In this document: positions 15,125 to 23,268 of the stretch, one piece after another | Numbering within the stretch: position 1 is the first letter of the stretch | Layout of the letters: each line of letters begins with the position of its first letter | Assembly: GCA_003132145.1 (NCBI GenBank) | Contig: PKWU01000076.1 | Coordinates: forward strand, 1-64,000 | Direction: 5' to 3' | Length of the DNA: 64,000 bases | DNA from: Granulicella sp. | GTDB lineage: Bacteria > Acidobacteriota > Terriglobia > Terriglobales > Acidobacteriaceae | Translations under genes and position numbers: made by a program | The notes under the pieces: generated by a model | What the model was told of the DNA's origin: nothing | The model's database searches: none | The model's input: only the letters and a program-made list of their open reading frames with translations

Positions 15125-17187
15125 GGGGTCCAGTGGCCGGAGGTGGGGATGCCGGGGGTGGTGTCTGGGCGTGGGTTGAAGTCGGCGGGGATGGGGTTGG
15201 GCAGGCCGGTGTCTGTGGGGCGGATGTGGAGGACGCGGCAGCCCTGGGCGTTGTAGTGGGGGAAGGCGGCGATCTCGGCTTCGGGAATCACGGCATAGCT
15301 GGCGGGGAGCGGGGCGGCGCGGCCGAGCAGGCGGGCGTTGGAGAAGCCGGAAAGGAGGTCGCCGACGCCCGCGACTTTATCGTCGGCGGGACCGAGGTCC
15401 GGCTGGTGGTACTGGGCGAGGCCGATGGCGCGGGCGCGCTCCTCGTCGGGGAGATCGGCGAGGGGGATGAGATTAAATAGCTCATCTACGAGCTTGATGA
15501 TGGAGCTGTGCTCGGCGGGCTCGTGCGAGACGCCGTGGGCGACGGCGTAGGGCGAGATGAGAATGGCGGGGATGCGCGGGCCCTGGTCGAGCGGCAGGCC
15601 GGCGGGATCGTGCGAGCGGACGCGGGGACAGGCGTGGTCGTACTCGCCGTCGGACTCGTCGTAGGCGATGAGGATGACGGATTGCGGCCAGTAGGGGCTG
15701 GCGGCGATGGCGTTAATCTCGCGGGCGAGGAGCGCCTCGGAGAGCTGCGAGTCGGAGTAGCCGGGGTGGTCGTCGTCGCCATTGAAGACGGTGGCGAGGT
15801 CGGGATTGGGATCGAGGGGCTTGAGGCTGAGGATGTTGCCGTAGCCGCCGCGGACGTAGAAGACGCCGGAGGCGGGCAGGCGGCGGCGGGAGACGTCGGC
15901 GAAGAAGTCGCCCAGGCCGCGCATGTGAGCGCTGGCGTCGGGGTTGTTGGCGACGTAGCCGAAGTACTGCGGGGCGTTGTGGTGGACGACGTAGGTGTCG
16001 TGCGTGGCGGCGGCCGTGGGGTCGGTTGGCTCGTGGTCGTATCCCTGCTGGTACCAGGCCCAGTTAGTGGCGGGCGTGCCGTGGCCGGCGATCTTCTGTA
16101 TGTCTTCGCGGACGTCGGCGAGGTCGATGGCGGGATCGAAGTCGGCGGCGGTGGTCTTCTCTATGGCGGTGCCCATGAAGGAGAGCGGGAGGGTGGCGAA
16201 GGTGAGGTTGGGGGCTGGCTTGCCGGTGGGCTTCGGCTCCGGCTGCTTGAGCTGGCCGTGGGGCTTGGTGTCGAGCAGCGAACCCCAGAAGGGGAAGGGA
16301 TCGTTGACCAGGGGAAGCTGGGTGTAGAGCTTGCCGGTGGGATCGGCGAGCGAGGGATGGAGCATCCACTGGGTCTCGCCGGACTGGCCAGAGATCATGG
16401 CGATGGCGTTGGGGGTGGATGGGCCGATGACCGTGTCCATAAAGTGGTCGAAGAGGGTGAAGCGGTCGGCGTACTGCCAGAGGAAGGGCGCGGCGTCGCA
16501 GTCTATGTGGGCGAGGACGAGTTCGCCAAACTGCTTGCGCTCGAGGGAGGGGATTTTGGAGGGCTTGCCGCGGGCGTCGAGCGTGACTCCCTCCTCGGTG
16601 AGGGCGTAGCGGTCGTTGCGCGCGACGAGGTTGGGATCGAGGTCGAGCTTGGCGGCGATGCCGGTGTGGGTGTGGTTCACCGAGGCGATGTCGGAGGGGT
16701 AGAGGGGGACGGTGCGGCCTTTGGCATCGGTGACGGTGAAGGGGATTTTGAAGGGAGAGATGGTGGCGACGGAGCCGTCGAGGTTGACGATGGGCTGAGT
16801 GAATCCGGCGGGCGGATCGCCGGCGGCGTGGGAGTAGAGGCCGTCGGCGCCAGGGTAGGTGCTGAAGTAGAAGTCGAAGGAGCGGTTCTCCTGAAAGAGG
16901 ACGAAGACGTATTTAATCTTTTCGCGCAGGAGCCGGAGCTTGGCGGCGTGTGTGAGCGCGGGTTCGCTGGCCGCGGGGAGGGTCTGGCGCTGGACGGCGG
17001 GGCTGGAGGGCGGTGCGATCTCGACGGTCGGCTGAAGGGCCAGCGGCTGAGATGTGACGGGCTGCGAATGGCCGGAGGCGCTGCGCGGCTTGACGGACGC
17101 GCTCTGCGGGTTGGCTGAAGCGCTCTGCGCGCGGCAGAAGGCGGAGGAGACGAGCAGGAGCAGCGCGAGGAGGCGGGCGGCTTTCAT
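15121..17187 (-). CDS. Exported phosphoesterase (phospholipase C / acid phosphatase family)
   Basis: The 688-residue protein has a signal peptide (MKAARLLALLLLVSSAFCRAQ) and a polar linker to about residue 80. A phosphoesterase domain follows, opening with YVFVLFQENRSFDFYFSTYP, the metal-binding N-terminal motif of PlcC/AcpA-type enzymes. Further motifs are HMDTVIGPSTPNAIAMISGQ-like and ILIAYDESDGEYDHACPR, where Asp/His ligands of the active site lie, and ISPYAVAHGVSHEPAEHSSI. It should release phosphate or head groups from phospholipids or phosphomonoesters in the periplasm or outside. ATG 17187 is preceded by GGAG at 9 nt. The gene is ATGA-coupled to the binding-protein gene downstream. Confidence 0.87.
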   Translation of the reverse strand: MKAARLLALLLLVSSAFCRAQSASANPQSASVKPRSASGHSQPVTSQPLALQPTVEIAPPSSPAVQRQTLPAASEPALTHAAKLRLLREKIKYVFVLFQENRSFDFYFSTYPGADGLYSHAAGDPPAGFTQPIVNLDGSVATISPFKIPFTVTDAKGRTVPLYPSDIASVNHTHTGIAAKLDLDPNLVARNDRYALTEEGVTLDARGKPSKIPSLERKQFGELVLAHIDCDAAPFLWQYADRFTLFDHFMDTVIGPSTPNAIAMISGQSGETQWMLHPSLADPTGKLYTQLPLVNDPFPFWGSLLDTKPHGQLKQPEPKPTGKPAPNLTFATLPLSFMGTAIEKTTAADFDPAIDLADVREDIQKIAGHGTPATNWAWYQQGYDHEPTDPTAAATHDTYVVHHNAPQYFGYVANNPDASAHMRGLGDFFADVSRRRLPASGVFYVRGGYGNILSLKPLDPNPDLATVFNGDDDHPGYSDSQLSEALLAREINAIAASPYWPQSVILIAYDESDGEYDHACPRVRSHDPAGLPLDQGPRIPAILISPYAVAHGVSHEPAEHSSIIKLVDELFNLIPLADLPDEERARAIGLAQYHQPDLGPADDKVAGVGDLLSGFSNARLLGRAAPLPASYAVIPEAEIAAFPHYNAQGCRVLHIRPTDTGLPNPIPADFNPRPDTTPGIPTSGHWTP

Positions 17188-17365
17188 CGGATGATTCTCC
17201 ACTTGCACAGACGGTGCGGCCTGCGGGGATTCTGCGAAGGTCATTCCTATCTTCGCAGAAAGCGGCTGCGGAACGATGCGGTGTAAGGTCTTTTCCGGGA
17301 GCCCAGCATATTCATGGGGCAGAACTATAGTCAGTTTTACTCCCCTGCATTTATTTTGCATTCTC

Positions 17366-17414
17366 TTGAATTCCCTTTTTGGAACTGGATTTTGAATTCC
17401 CTTTTTGGAACTGG
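17366..17414. repeat. Two 23-bp direct repeats, period 26 bp
   Basis: TTGAATTCCCTTTTTGGAAC plus TGG occurs at 17366-17388 and 17392-17414, with a decayed third unit (CTGAATTGCCCC) after it. It lies in the 395-bp divergent gap between the phosphoesterase and response-regulator genes, where no other feature was recognised except the G9 tract at 17567-17575. Confidence 0.7.
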
Positions 17415-17566
17415 CCCCTGAATTGCCCCTATGTATTAGTTGCATCCATCTGTGGAAAAACCATCCAAAAAGGTGGATTCTAGACACTCACCGAACGCGA
17501 TAGTTATCGGGCGGCTGTAGAGAACCACACTGTTGCCTTGTGTCTGGTTAGCGAAACCGAATTTTT

Positions 17567-17575
17567 GGGGGGGGG
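17567..17575 (+). promoter_or_regulatory. G9 tract in the ribosome-binding region of the response regulator
   Basis: Nine G residues followed by AAATATC lie 7 nt ahead of the ATG at 17583 and form the only Shine-Dalgarno-like sequence. Slippage here would alter SD strength and spacing, a possible phase-variation device. This is an inference from position only. Confidence 0.45.
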
Positions 17576-17582
17576 AAATATC

Positions 17583-18323
17583 ATGAGAGTGCTGATTGTG
17601 GAAGACGATCGTTCTCTGGGGGCATTTCTAAAATCAGGTCTGGAGCTGGAGGGCCACCAGGTGGAGTGGGTGGAGGATGGGGAGGCTGCGCTGGTTCAAA
17701 CCGCAGCGGAGCATCCGGAGCTGGTGCTGCTGGACCTGGGGCTGCCCAAACAGGACGGCATGGAGGTGCTGACGGAGATGCGGGCGCGGCATGACGACGC
17801 CCTGGTGATGGTACTGACCGAACGCAGCGATCCTCATGTGCAGGAGAAATGTCTGGATATGGGCGCGGACGATTGCCTTCTGAAGCCGTTCAGCTTCTAT
17901 GTGCTGACGGCGCGCTGCAGGGCGCTGCAGCGGCGGCGCGAGCAGTATTCCAACCCGGTGTTGCGCCATGGCGACCTGGAGCTGCACCGGATCGAGCACA
18001 CGGTGGCGCGCGCGGGGCGCGCGATCGGCCTGACGGCGAAGGAGTTTGCGCTGCTGGAGTTCCTGATGCTGCATCGCGGCGAGTGCGTCTCGCGCAGCCA
18101 ACTGCTGACCGAGGTGTGGCAGATGCCGGCCCAGACGAACCAGAACGTGGTGGATGTGTACATCAATTACCTGCGGGGGAAGCTGGAAGGCGCGGGCCTT
18201 CACGGTGCACACGACGGCTTGATCGAGACGGTGCGCGGAATGGGATACATGCTGGACGGCCTGGGTCGCAAGCCCGTGGCGCGAGATCCAGACCTGTTGT
18301 CCGCTATCTCCAGGGCCGCGTAA
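17583..18323 (+). CDS. OmpR/PhoB-family response regulator
   Basis: The 246-residue protein has an N-terminal receiver domain (1-117). It shows the acidic pair in VEDDRS, the phospho-acceptor Asp in LVLLDLGLPKQDG (about D51), the conserved Thr in MVLTERSDP, and the Lys in CLLKPFSF. A C-terminal winged helix (about 128-225) has GLTAKEFALLEFLMLHRGE, QNVVDVYINYLRGKLE and IETVRGMGYML, which bind DNA. No histidine kinase gene is adjacent. The start is ATG 17583 behind the G9 tract. A sigma-54 activator gene follows after 175 bp on the same strand. Confidence 0.93.
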   Translation: MRVLIVEDDRSLGAFLKSGLELEGHQVEWVEDGEAALVQTAAEHPELVLLDLGLPKQDGMEVLTEMRARHDDALVMVLTERSDPHVQEKCLDMGADDCLLKPFSFYVLTARCRALQRRREQYSNPVLRHGDLELHRIEHTVARAGRAIGLTAKEFALLEFLMLHRGECVSRSQLLTEVWQMPAQTNQNVVDVYINYLRGKLEGAGLHGAHDGLIETVRGMGYMLDGLGRKPVARDPDLLSAISRAA

Positions 18324-18498
18324 TCCCAGGCGCCGCGCTGGCGCGCGTAAGTTCACACACTGCGGATTCTTGCTCGCTCGCGCGCTTCCATTGGCTGGGT
18401 CGCGGGCGAGCGGATGGAGAGGGTACGGCGATTCTGGCCGGGCAACATGAGATTCCTGAGTGATCGGAACACAGAGCGGTAACCGGCAGGGAGTTTAT

Positions 18499-19893
18499 AT
18501 GGGGTACGGACTGGGCAGAGAGAGCGTGGGGAACAAGGCAGCGGCGAGAACGGTGTTGCTGGCCAGCGCGGATGCGGACCTCCGGACGCGTCTGAGGCAG
18601 GAGCTGACGGCGATGCGCTGGCGGGTGCGCGAGGCGTCTGGCGGCGCGGAGGCGATGGAGCTGCTGGAGGTGGAGGGTGCGGAGGCGATGGTGCTGGACA
18701 GCGCACTGTCCGATCTGGAGGTGGATGAGTTCGCCGAAGAGATGCGGACCCGGCATCCAGTGATGGAACTGCTGCGGATCGATGGAATCGTGGACGAGGC
18801 GGGGGCGCGCAGTCCTCGCAGGAACGAACTGCTGCAAGCGTTGCGCCAGGCGCAGGCGGACTCGCACGGCCCGCGCGGCGTGGGCGAGAGCGCGGCGTGG
18901 ACGCTGTCGCCGGTGGCGGTGCCGCATAGCTCCGCGGCGGACCGGCTGGCCCCAAGGGGTACGCGCACCTTCGCCGCGGAGGAGGTGGCGGCGATGCTGC
19001 GCGGGCGCAGTGCGGCACAGCCCGAGAGCATCCTGCATGGGACCGGGAAGGAAGAGAACGGGCCGGCAATAGCCAGTCCGCAGCAGGCGCCCATCTCCGG
19101 CGAGGAGAGAGAGGAGAGAGTGGAGACGTTGCCTCGAGATCTGACGTTGCCGCTGCCGGAGATGGTGGGCGAGAGCCCGGGGATGCAGGAGTTGGCTCGG
19201 CTGATCCGGCTGGTTGCGCCGCGGACGACGACGGTGCTGATCGAGGGAGAGACGGGCACGGGCAAGGAGTTGGTTGCCCGCGCGGTGCATCAGTTGAGCC
19301 CGCGCGCAGGCAAGCCTTATGTGGTGCTGAACTGCGCGGCAATCCCCGAGTCGCTGCTGGAGGCTGAGGTCTTCGGGCACACGCGGGGCGCATTCACCGG
19401 GGCGATGCAGTCGCGCACCGGCATGATCGAATCGGCCCACGGAGGCACGCTATTTCTGGACGAGATCGGCGAGATGCCGCTTTCGATGCAGTCCAAGATA
19501 CTGCGCTTTCTGGAGTCGGGCGAGCTGCAGCGCGTGGGCAACAACGAGGTCGTGCGCGTGGACACGCGTGTGCTTGCGGCCACCGACGAGCCGCTACAGC
19601 AGCGCGTCGCCGAACACGCGTTCCGGCTCGACCTGTATCACCGGCTGGCCGTTTTTCCGGTCGCGCTGCCGGCGCTGCGCGAGCGGATGGAGGACGTGCT
19701 GCCGCTGGCCACGCACCTGCTCGCCAAGTTGAGCGATAAGATGCCGGTGAAGCGGCTTTCGGCCGGCGCTGAGGCGAAGCTGATGGAGCACAACTGGCCC
19801 GGCAATGTGCGCGAACTGGAGCATGTGCTGGAGCGGGCAAGCATTCTGGCCGAAGACCGCCAGGAGATCGCGCGCGAAGATATCCGGTTCTAG
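18499..19893 (+). CDS. Sigma-54-dependent activator without DNA-binding domain
   Basis: The 464-residue protein has a degenerate receiver-like N-terminus (about 12-95; VLLASADADLRTRLRQE, VLDSALSDLEVDEF) without an evident conserved Lys, a linker, and a complete AAA+ domain from about 222. The AAA+ motifs are Walker A GETGTGKE, the sigma-54 contact loop GAFTGA, Walker B GGTLFLDEIGEM, the second-region motif RFRLDLYHRL-like (AFRLDLYHRLAVFPV) and NWPGNVRELEHVLERA. The chain stops at DIRF directly after the AAA+ C-subdomain, so the usual Fis-type helix-turn-helix is missing. It would act on RNA polymerase from solution or through a partner. ATG 18499 is preceded by AGGGAG; a GTG 13 codons upstream is weaker. 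Confidence 0.9.
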   Translation: MGYGLGRESVGNKAAARTVLLASADADLRTRLRQELTAMRWRVREASGGAEAMELLEVEGAEAMVLDSALSDLEVDEFAEEMRTRHPVMELLRIDGIVDEAGARSPRRNELLQALRQAQADSHGPRGVGESAAWTLSPVAVPHSSAADRLAPRGTRTFAAEEVAAMLRGRSAAQPESILHGTGKEENGPAIASPQQAPISGEEREERVETLPRDLTLPLPEMVGESPGMQELARLIRLVAPRTTTVLIEGETGTGKELVARAVHQLSPRAGKPYVVLNCAAIPESLLEAEVFGHTRGAFTGAMQSRTGMIESAHGGTLFLDEIGEMPLSMQSKILRFLESGELQRVGNNEVVRVDTRVLAATDEPLQQRVAEHAFRLDLYHRLAVFPVALPALRERMEDVLPLATHLLAKLSDKMPVKRLSAGAEAKLMEHNWPGNVRELEHVLERASILAEDRQEIAREDIRF

Positions 19894-19965
19894 CAAAGAC
19901 GTGCCACGGAAGCCGGTATCGTCGATGTCAGGCCATTTTCCCGCCGCTTCGTTTATCCTGTGTGA

Positions 19966-21060
19966 ATGACAGACAAGCCCGCAATCTGCTGGCACGGCAA
20001 GCGCGTCTTCCTCACCGGGCACACCGGCTTCAAGGGCGGATGGCTGGCGCTGTGGCTGGCGCGGCTGGGGGCGGAGGTCCGCGGCTACTCGCTCGACCCC
20101 GCAACCGAGCCCAACCTCTTCACCGTGGCGCGCGTCGGGTCCGTGGTGGACGATGTGCGCGGCGACATCCGCGACGCAGCAACGCTGGAGTCCGCGATGC
20201 GCGACTTCGCGCCCGAGGTTGTCTTCCACCTGGCCGCGCAGCCGCTGGTGCGCCTCTCCTACGACGACCCGATTGGGACATACGAGACGAATGTGATCGG
20301 CACGGCGCGCGTGCTGGACGCCATTCGCCGCACGCCGTCTGTGCGCGCCGTCGTCTGCGTCACCACGGACAAGTGTTACGAGAACAAGGAGTGGATCTGG
20401 GGCTATCGCGAGAACGACCCGCTGGGCGGCTACGACCCGTACTCCAGTTCGAAGGCATGCGCGGAGATTGTAGCGGCGGCCTATCGCCAGTCATTTTTCC
20501 CAATTGCAAAACTTCCTGAACACAAAGTTGCCCTGGCCACCGCGCGCGCTGGAAATGTGATCGGCGGAGGCGACTGGTCGGCTGACCGGCTTATCCCGGA
20601 CCTGGTGCGCGGCTTCCTCTCGGGCGAGGCTGTGCGCATCCGGCGACCGAAGGCGATCCGCCCATGGCAGCATGTGCTGGAACCGCTGCACGGCTACATC
20701 CGGCTGGCCGAGCAACTGCTCACGCACGATCCGAAGTTTGCCACGGCATACAACTTCGGGCCATCGGACGACGACGCGCGGCCGGTGGCGTGGATCGCAG
20801 AGAAGATGACGGGGTTCTGGGGCAACGGAGCGCAGTGGTTTCTCGACCCTGAACCCGGAGTCCATGAGGCGGGCAACCTGAAGCTGGACACCAGCCGCGC
20901 GCGAGGCGATCTTGGCTGGACGCCGCGGATGCATCTGGAGACCGCGCTGGAATGGATCGTCGAGTGGACGCGCGCGTGGCGGGCTGGCGCGGAGATGCAC
21001 GCCTTCACGCTCTCGCAGATCGAGGCTTACGAATCGCAGCTGCAACCGGTCAAGAAATAG
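19966..21060 (+). CDS. rfbG: CDP-glucose 4,6-dehydratase
   Basis: The 364-residue extended short-chain dehydrogenase converts CDP-glucose to CDP-4-keto-6-deoxyglucose, a precursor of dideoxyhexoses in O-antigen. Motifs are the NAD-binding GHTGFKGGWLALWL, FHLAAQPLVRLSY, the active-site TTDKCYENKEWIWGY, the YSSSK pair (Tyr-x3-Lys) and ARAGNVIGGGDWSADRLIPD. Length is normal. The genes usually clustered with it (rfbF cytidylyltransferase, rfbH dehydrase) are absent here. A metallophosphoesterase gene follows after 14 bp. Confidence 0.94.
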   Translation: MTDKPAICWHGKRVFLTGHTGFKGGWLALWLARLGAEVRGYSLDPATEPNLFTVARVGSVVDDVRGDIRDAATLESAMRDFAPEVVFHLAAQPLVRLSYDDPIGTYETNVIGTARVLDAIRRTPSVRAVVCVTTDKCYENKEWIWGYRENDPLGGYDPYSSSKACAEIVAAAYRQSFFPIAKLPEHKVALATARAGNVIGGGDWSADRLIPDLVRGFLSGEAVRIRRPKAIRPWQHVLEPLHGYIRLAEQLLTHDPKFATAYNFGPSDDDARPVAWIAEKMTGFWGNGAQWFLDPEPGVHEAGNLKLDTSRARGDLGWTPRMHLETALEWIVEWTRAWRAGAEMHAFTLSQIEAYESQLQPVKK

Positions 21061-21074
21061 GCCAGCCCATCGCC

Positions 21075-22574
21075 ATGAAAACCCTGCGCCGCAACCCGAT
21101 CTTCCTGCTGGCCGTCTGCGCGCTCACGCTGCAGCTTGGTCTCAACGCGCAGTCCCCTGCCCTGGGCAATGCCGCGGTCGCTGCCAACGCCAGAGTTCCT
21201 GCACTCTTTCTGTCGGACGTACACCTGGACCCATTTGCCGATCCGGCGAAGGTTGCACGGCTGAATGCCGCGCCCACCAGCGAGTGGCCGGCGATCCTCA
21301 GCGCGCCCGACTCGCCAACGCGGGTGCAGGAGTTCGCGGCGCTAGAGGAGGTCTGCCCCACGCGCGGCAACGACACGCCGTGGGTCCTCTGGCTGTCGAG
21401 CCTGGCGGCGATCCACGCCGATGCCGCGCACGCGCGGTTCATCACCCTGAGCGGCGACCTGCTGGCGCACTCGTTCGACTGCAAGTACAAGGCGCTCGTG
21501 CCCGGCGCAACTCCCGCCGATTATCTGGCATTCACGGAGAAGACGGTGCGCACCATCGTTGGCACGCTGCGCGCGGCGCTGCCCGGCGTACCGCTGTACG
21601 TTGCGATGGGCAACAACGACTCCGGCTGCACGGACTACGCGCTCGACGCCGCGCACGATGCGTTTCTCGGGCTGGTGGCAAAGATCGCCGGTGAAGCGCT
21701 GCCAGCCGATCTCTCGGCGACCGAGCGCGCTACCGCCGTGCGCGACTTCGCCGCCGGCGGCACCTACAGCGTTCCGCTGGCCGGTGTGCCGCACACGCGG
21801 CTGCTGGTGATCGACGACATTTTTTTCTCCGGCAAGTACGCCACCTGCTCCGGTAAGCCGAGCACACTGCCCGCCGCAGCACAACTGGCGTGGCTCGCCG
21901 GCCAGATTGCCGCAGCGCGGCAGCAGGGCGATCTGGTCTGGGTGATGGGACACATTCCTCCCGGCGTGGATCTCTACTCCACGGCGCGCAGGTTTACCAA
22001 CGTCTGTGCGGGAGGCAGACCGCAGATGTTTCTCGCCTCCGAATCGCTGGCCGAGCTGCTGGCGCAGAACGCAGACATCGTCCGCCTGGCGATCTTCGGG
22101 CACACGCACGCCGACGAGATGCGCCTGCTGACGGTCGAGTCCAGTTTGGCCAAGGCAGGCGCGCAGACCAGCTTCGGAGTCCCGCTGAAGATTGTTGCGT
22201 CGATCACGCCGATCAACGGCAATCGCCCGACGTTCACGCTGGCATCGGTCGATCCGGTTACGGCGTCGATGGTCGATTACACGGTTGTAATGGCCTCGAA
22301 CCGGACTGGCGTTGGCACGACCTGGGCTCCCGAGTACACCTACTCGACTACATACCACCAACCGGAGTTCGACTCCGCATCGCTGGCGAAGCTGATTCCA
22401 GAACTGGAGGGCGATCCCGCCGCGAAAACCGCCGCCAGCCAGGCCTACCTGCGGAACTACTTCCCCGGCGACATCTCCTCCGTGATCCAGTTCGCGTGGC
22501 CCGAGTACGCCTGCTCTCTGGAGCACGATTCCGCGCGGAGCTTTGCCGCCTGCGCCTGCGCTGCTGGAAAGTGA
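21075..22574 (+). CDS. Exported metallophosphoesterase (acid sphingomyelinase-like)
   Basis: The 499-residue protein has a signal peptide (about 1-26, ending LGLNAQ) and a calcineurin-like domain. The metal ligands are in FLSDVHLDPF, LSGDLLAH, YVAMGNNDSGC, VMGHIPPGVD and IFGHTHADEM, in the order of the family. The C-terminal part with multiple Cys (TCSGKP, VCAGG, CSLEHDSARSFAACAC) resembles extracellular acid sphingomyelinase-like phosphodiesterases. The substrate is unknown. The start at 21075 is the ATG that begins the signal peptide; the upstream open frame is the rfbG tail out of frame. A short open stretch (22578-22673) after the stop has no recognisable product. Confidence 0.85.
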   Translation: MKTLRRNPIFLLAVCALTLQLGLNAQSPALGNAAVAANARVPALFLSDVHLDPFADPAKVARLNAAPTSEWPAILSAPDSPTRVQEFAALEEVCPTRGNDTPWVLWLSSLAAIHADAAHARFITLSGDLLAHSFDCKYKALVPGATPADYLAFTEKTVRTIVGTLRAALPGVPLYVAMGNNDSGCTDYALDAAHDAFLGLVAKIAGEALPADLSATERATAVRDFAAGGTYSVPLAGVPHTRLLVIDDIFFSGKYATCSGKPSTLPAAAQLAWLAGQIAAARQQGDLVWVMGHIPPGVDLYSTARRFTNVCAGGRPQMFLASESLAELLAQNADIVRLAIFGHTHADEMRLLTVESSLAKAGAQTSFGVPLKIVASITPINGNRPTFTLASVDPVTASMVDYTVVMASNRTGVGTTWAPEYTYSTTYHQPEFDSASLAKLIPELEGDPAAKTAASQAYLRNYFPGDISSVIQFAWPEYACSLEHDSARSFAACACAAGK

Positions 22575-22782
22575 CCCCGTGAAGCCAGACCCGTTCGCCA
22601 CGTTCTCGCTGCCCGCTACGCCGATCCAGAGGCAGGAAGACCCAACGCAGATCCCGCAGGCTAACCTGAAGTAATCGTCAGCTATAGGTCGCGTTAAAAC
22701 GAGTGCCCCATAATCTGCATCTTAGATGTGGGGCTTTCCGCATGTACTACACACAATATCGAGAACTTGTTATCCTGATACC

Positions 22783-23268
22783 GTGTTATTTTGGCTAAAA
22801 ACGATCACACGTTATGCGCTCACCGCAATTGCGGCGTTCTTGTCCTCAATTGTTCTTTCCTTTCTAACTATTCTCCCCTTTGTGCCGAAAGATGATGACG
22901 CACCCGGCGGTGGTATTGTCTTGATTTTGCTCGTTGTATTTGAGGCAAGTCTGCTGATTCCTCTAAGCCTCGCCGTGACTGCCGAAATGATTCAACGAAA
23001 AATACAGGCTCGGCGTTTTCAATGGTCCAAGGCACTCTCACGATATTTGCTTGCTTTACCAGTTGCAATCGGACCTGTATATGCCACCATATGGGTTGCT
23101 CCCTTAATGGAGAGTTACCGACCGACTCATTATCTCTTGAAGGAAGCATTTTTCTATTGTGTGTCTGGAATCTTTGCGTTCTTTGCTCTACGCATTAGAA
23201 GGCAACCACCTCTCAGCTCGACAACCACTGTCGTCACCAAATATTTGCCACTACTTCCCCACAAGTGA
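22783..23268 (+). CDS. Small integral membrane protein, unknown
   Basis: The 161-residue protein has four hydrophobic segments (about 10-32, 42-62, 85-108, 120-140) and basic loops ([14 protein letters not shown]). No family was recognised. The GTG at 22783 puts the start at [13 protein letters not shown]; an ATG 19 codons earlier (22726) is in the same frame but would precede the likely -10 (TATCCT) at about 22771. Base composition is less GC-rich than the neighbours, which may indicate recent acquisition. The 3' end overlaps the convergent glycosyltransferase gene by 18 bp. Confidence 0.55.
   Translation: MLFWLKTITRYALTAIAAFLSSIVLSFLTILPFVPKDDDAPGGGIVLILLVVFEASLLIPLSLAVTAEMIQRKIQARRFQWSKALSRYLLALPVAIGPVYATIWVAPLMESYRPTHYLLKEAFFYCVSGIFAFFALRIRRQPPLSSTTTVVTKYLPLLPHK

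Noticed and set aside
15508-17118. 536-codon open frame on the plus strand
   Set aside because: It is antisense to the phosphoesterase gene; its Gly/Val/Glu-rich composition comes from the GC-rich complement and no domain appears.
18304-19440. 378-codon open frame on the minus strand
   Set aside because: Antisense to the sigma-54 activator, Arg/His-rich shadow.
21342-22601. 419-codon open frame on the minus strand
   Set aside because: It is antisense to the metallophosphoesterase gene; no family features.
22578-22673. 32-codon open stretch after the metallophosphoesterase
   Set aside because: Too short and without any recognisable feature; possibly the tail of a lost gene, but this cannot be supported.
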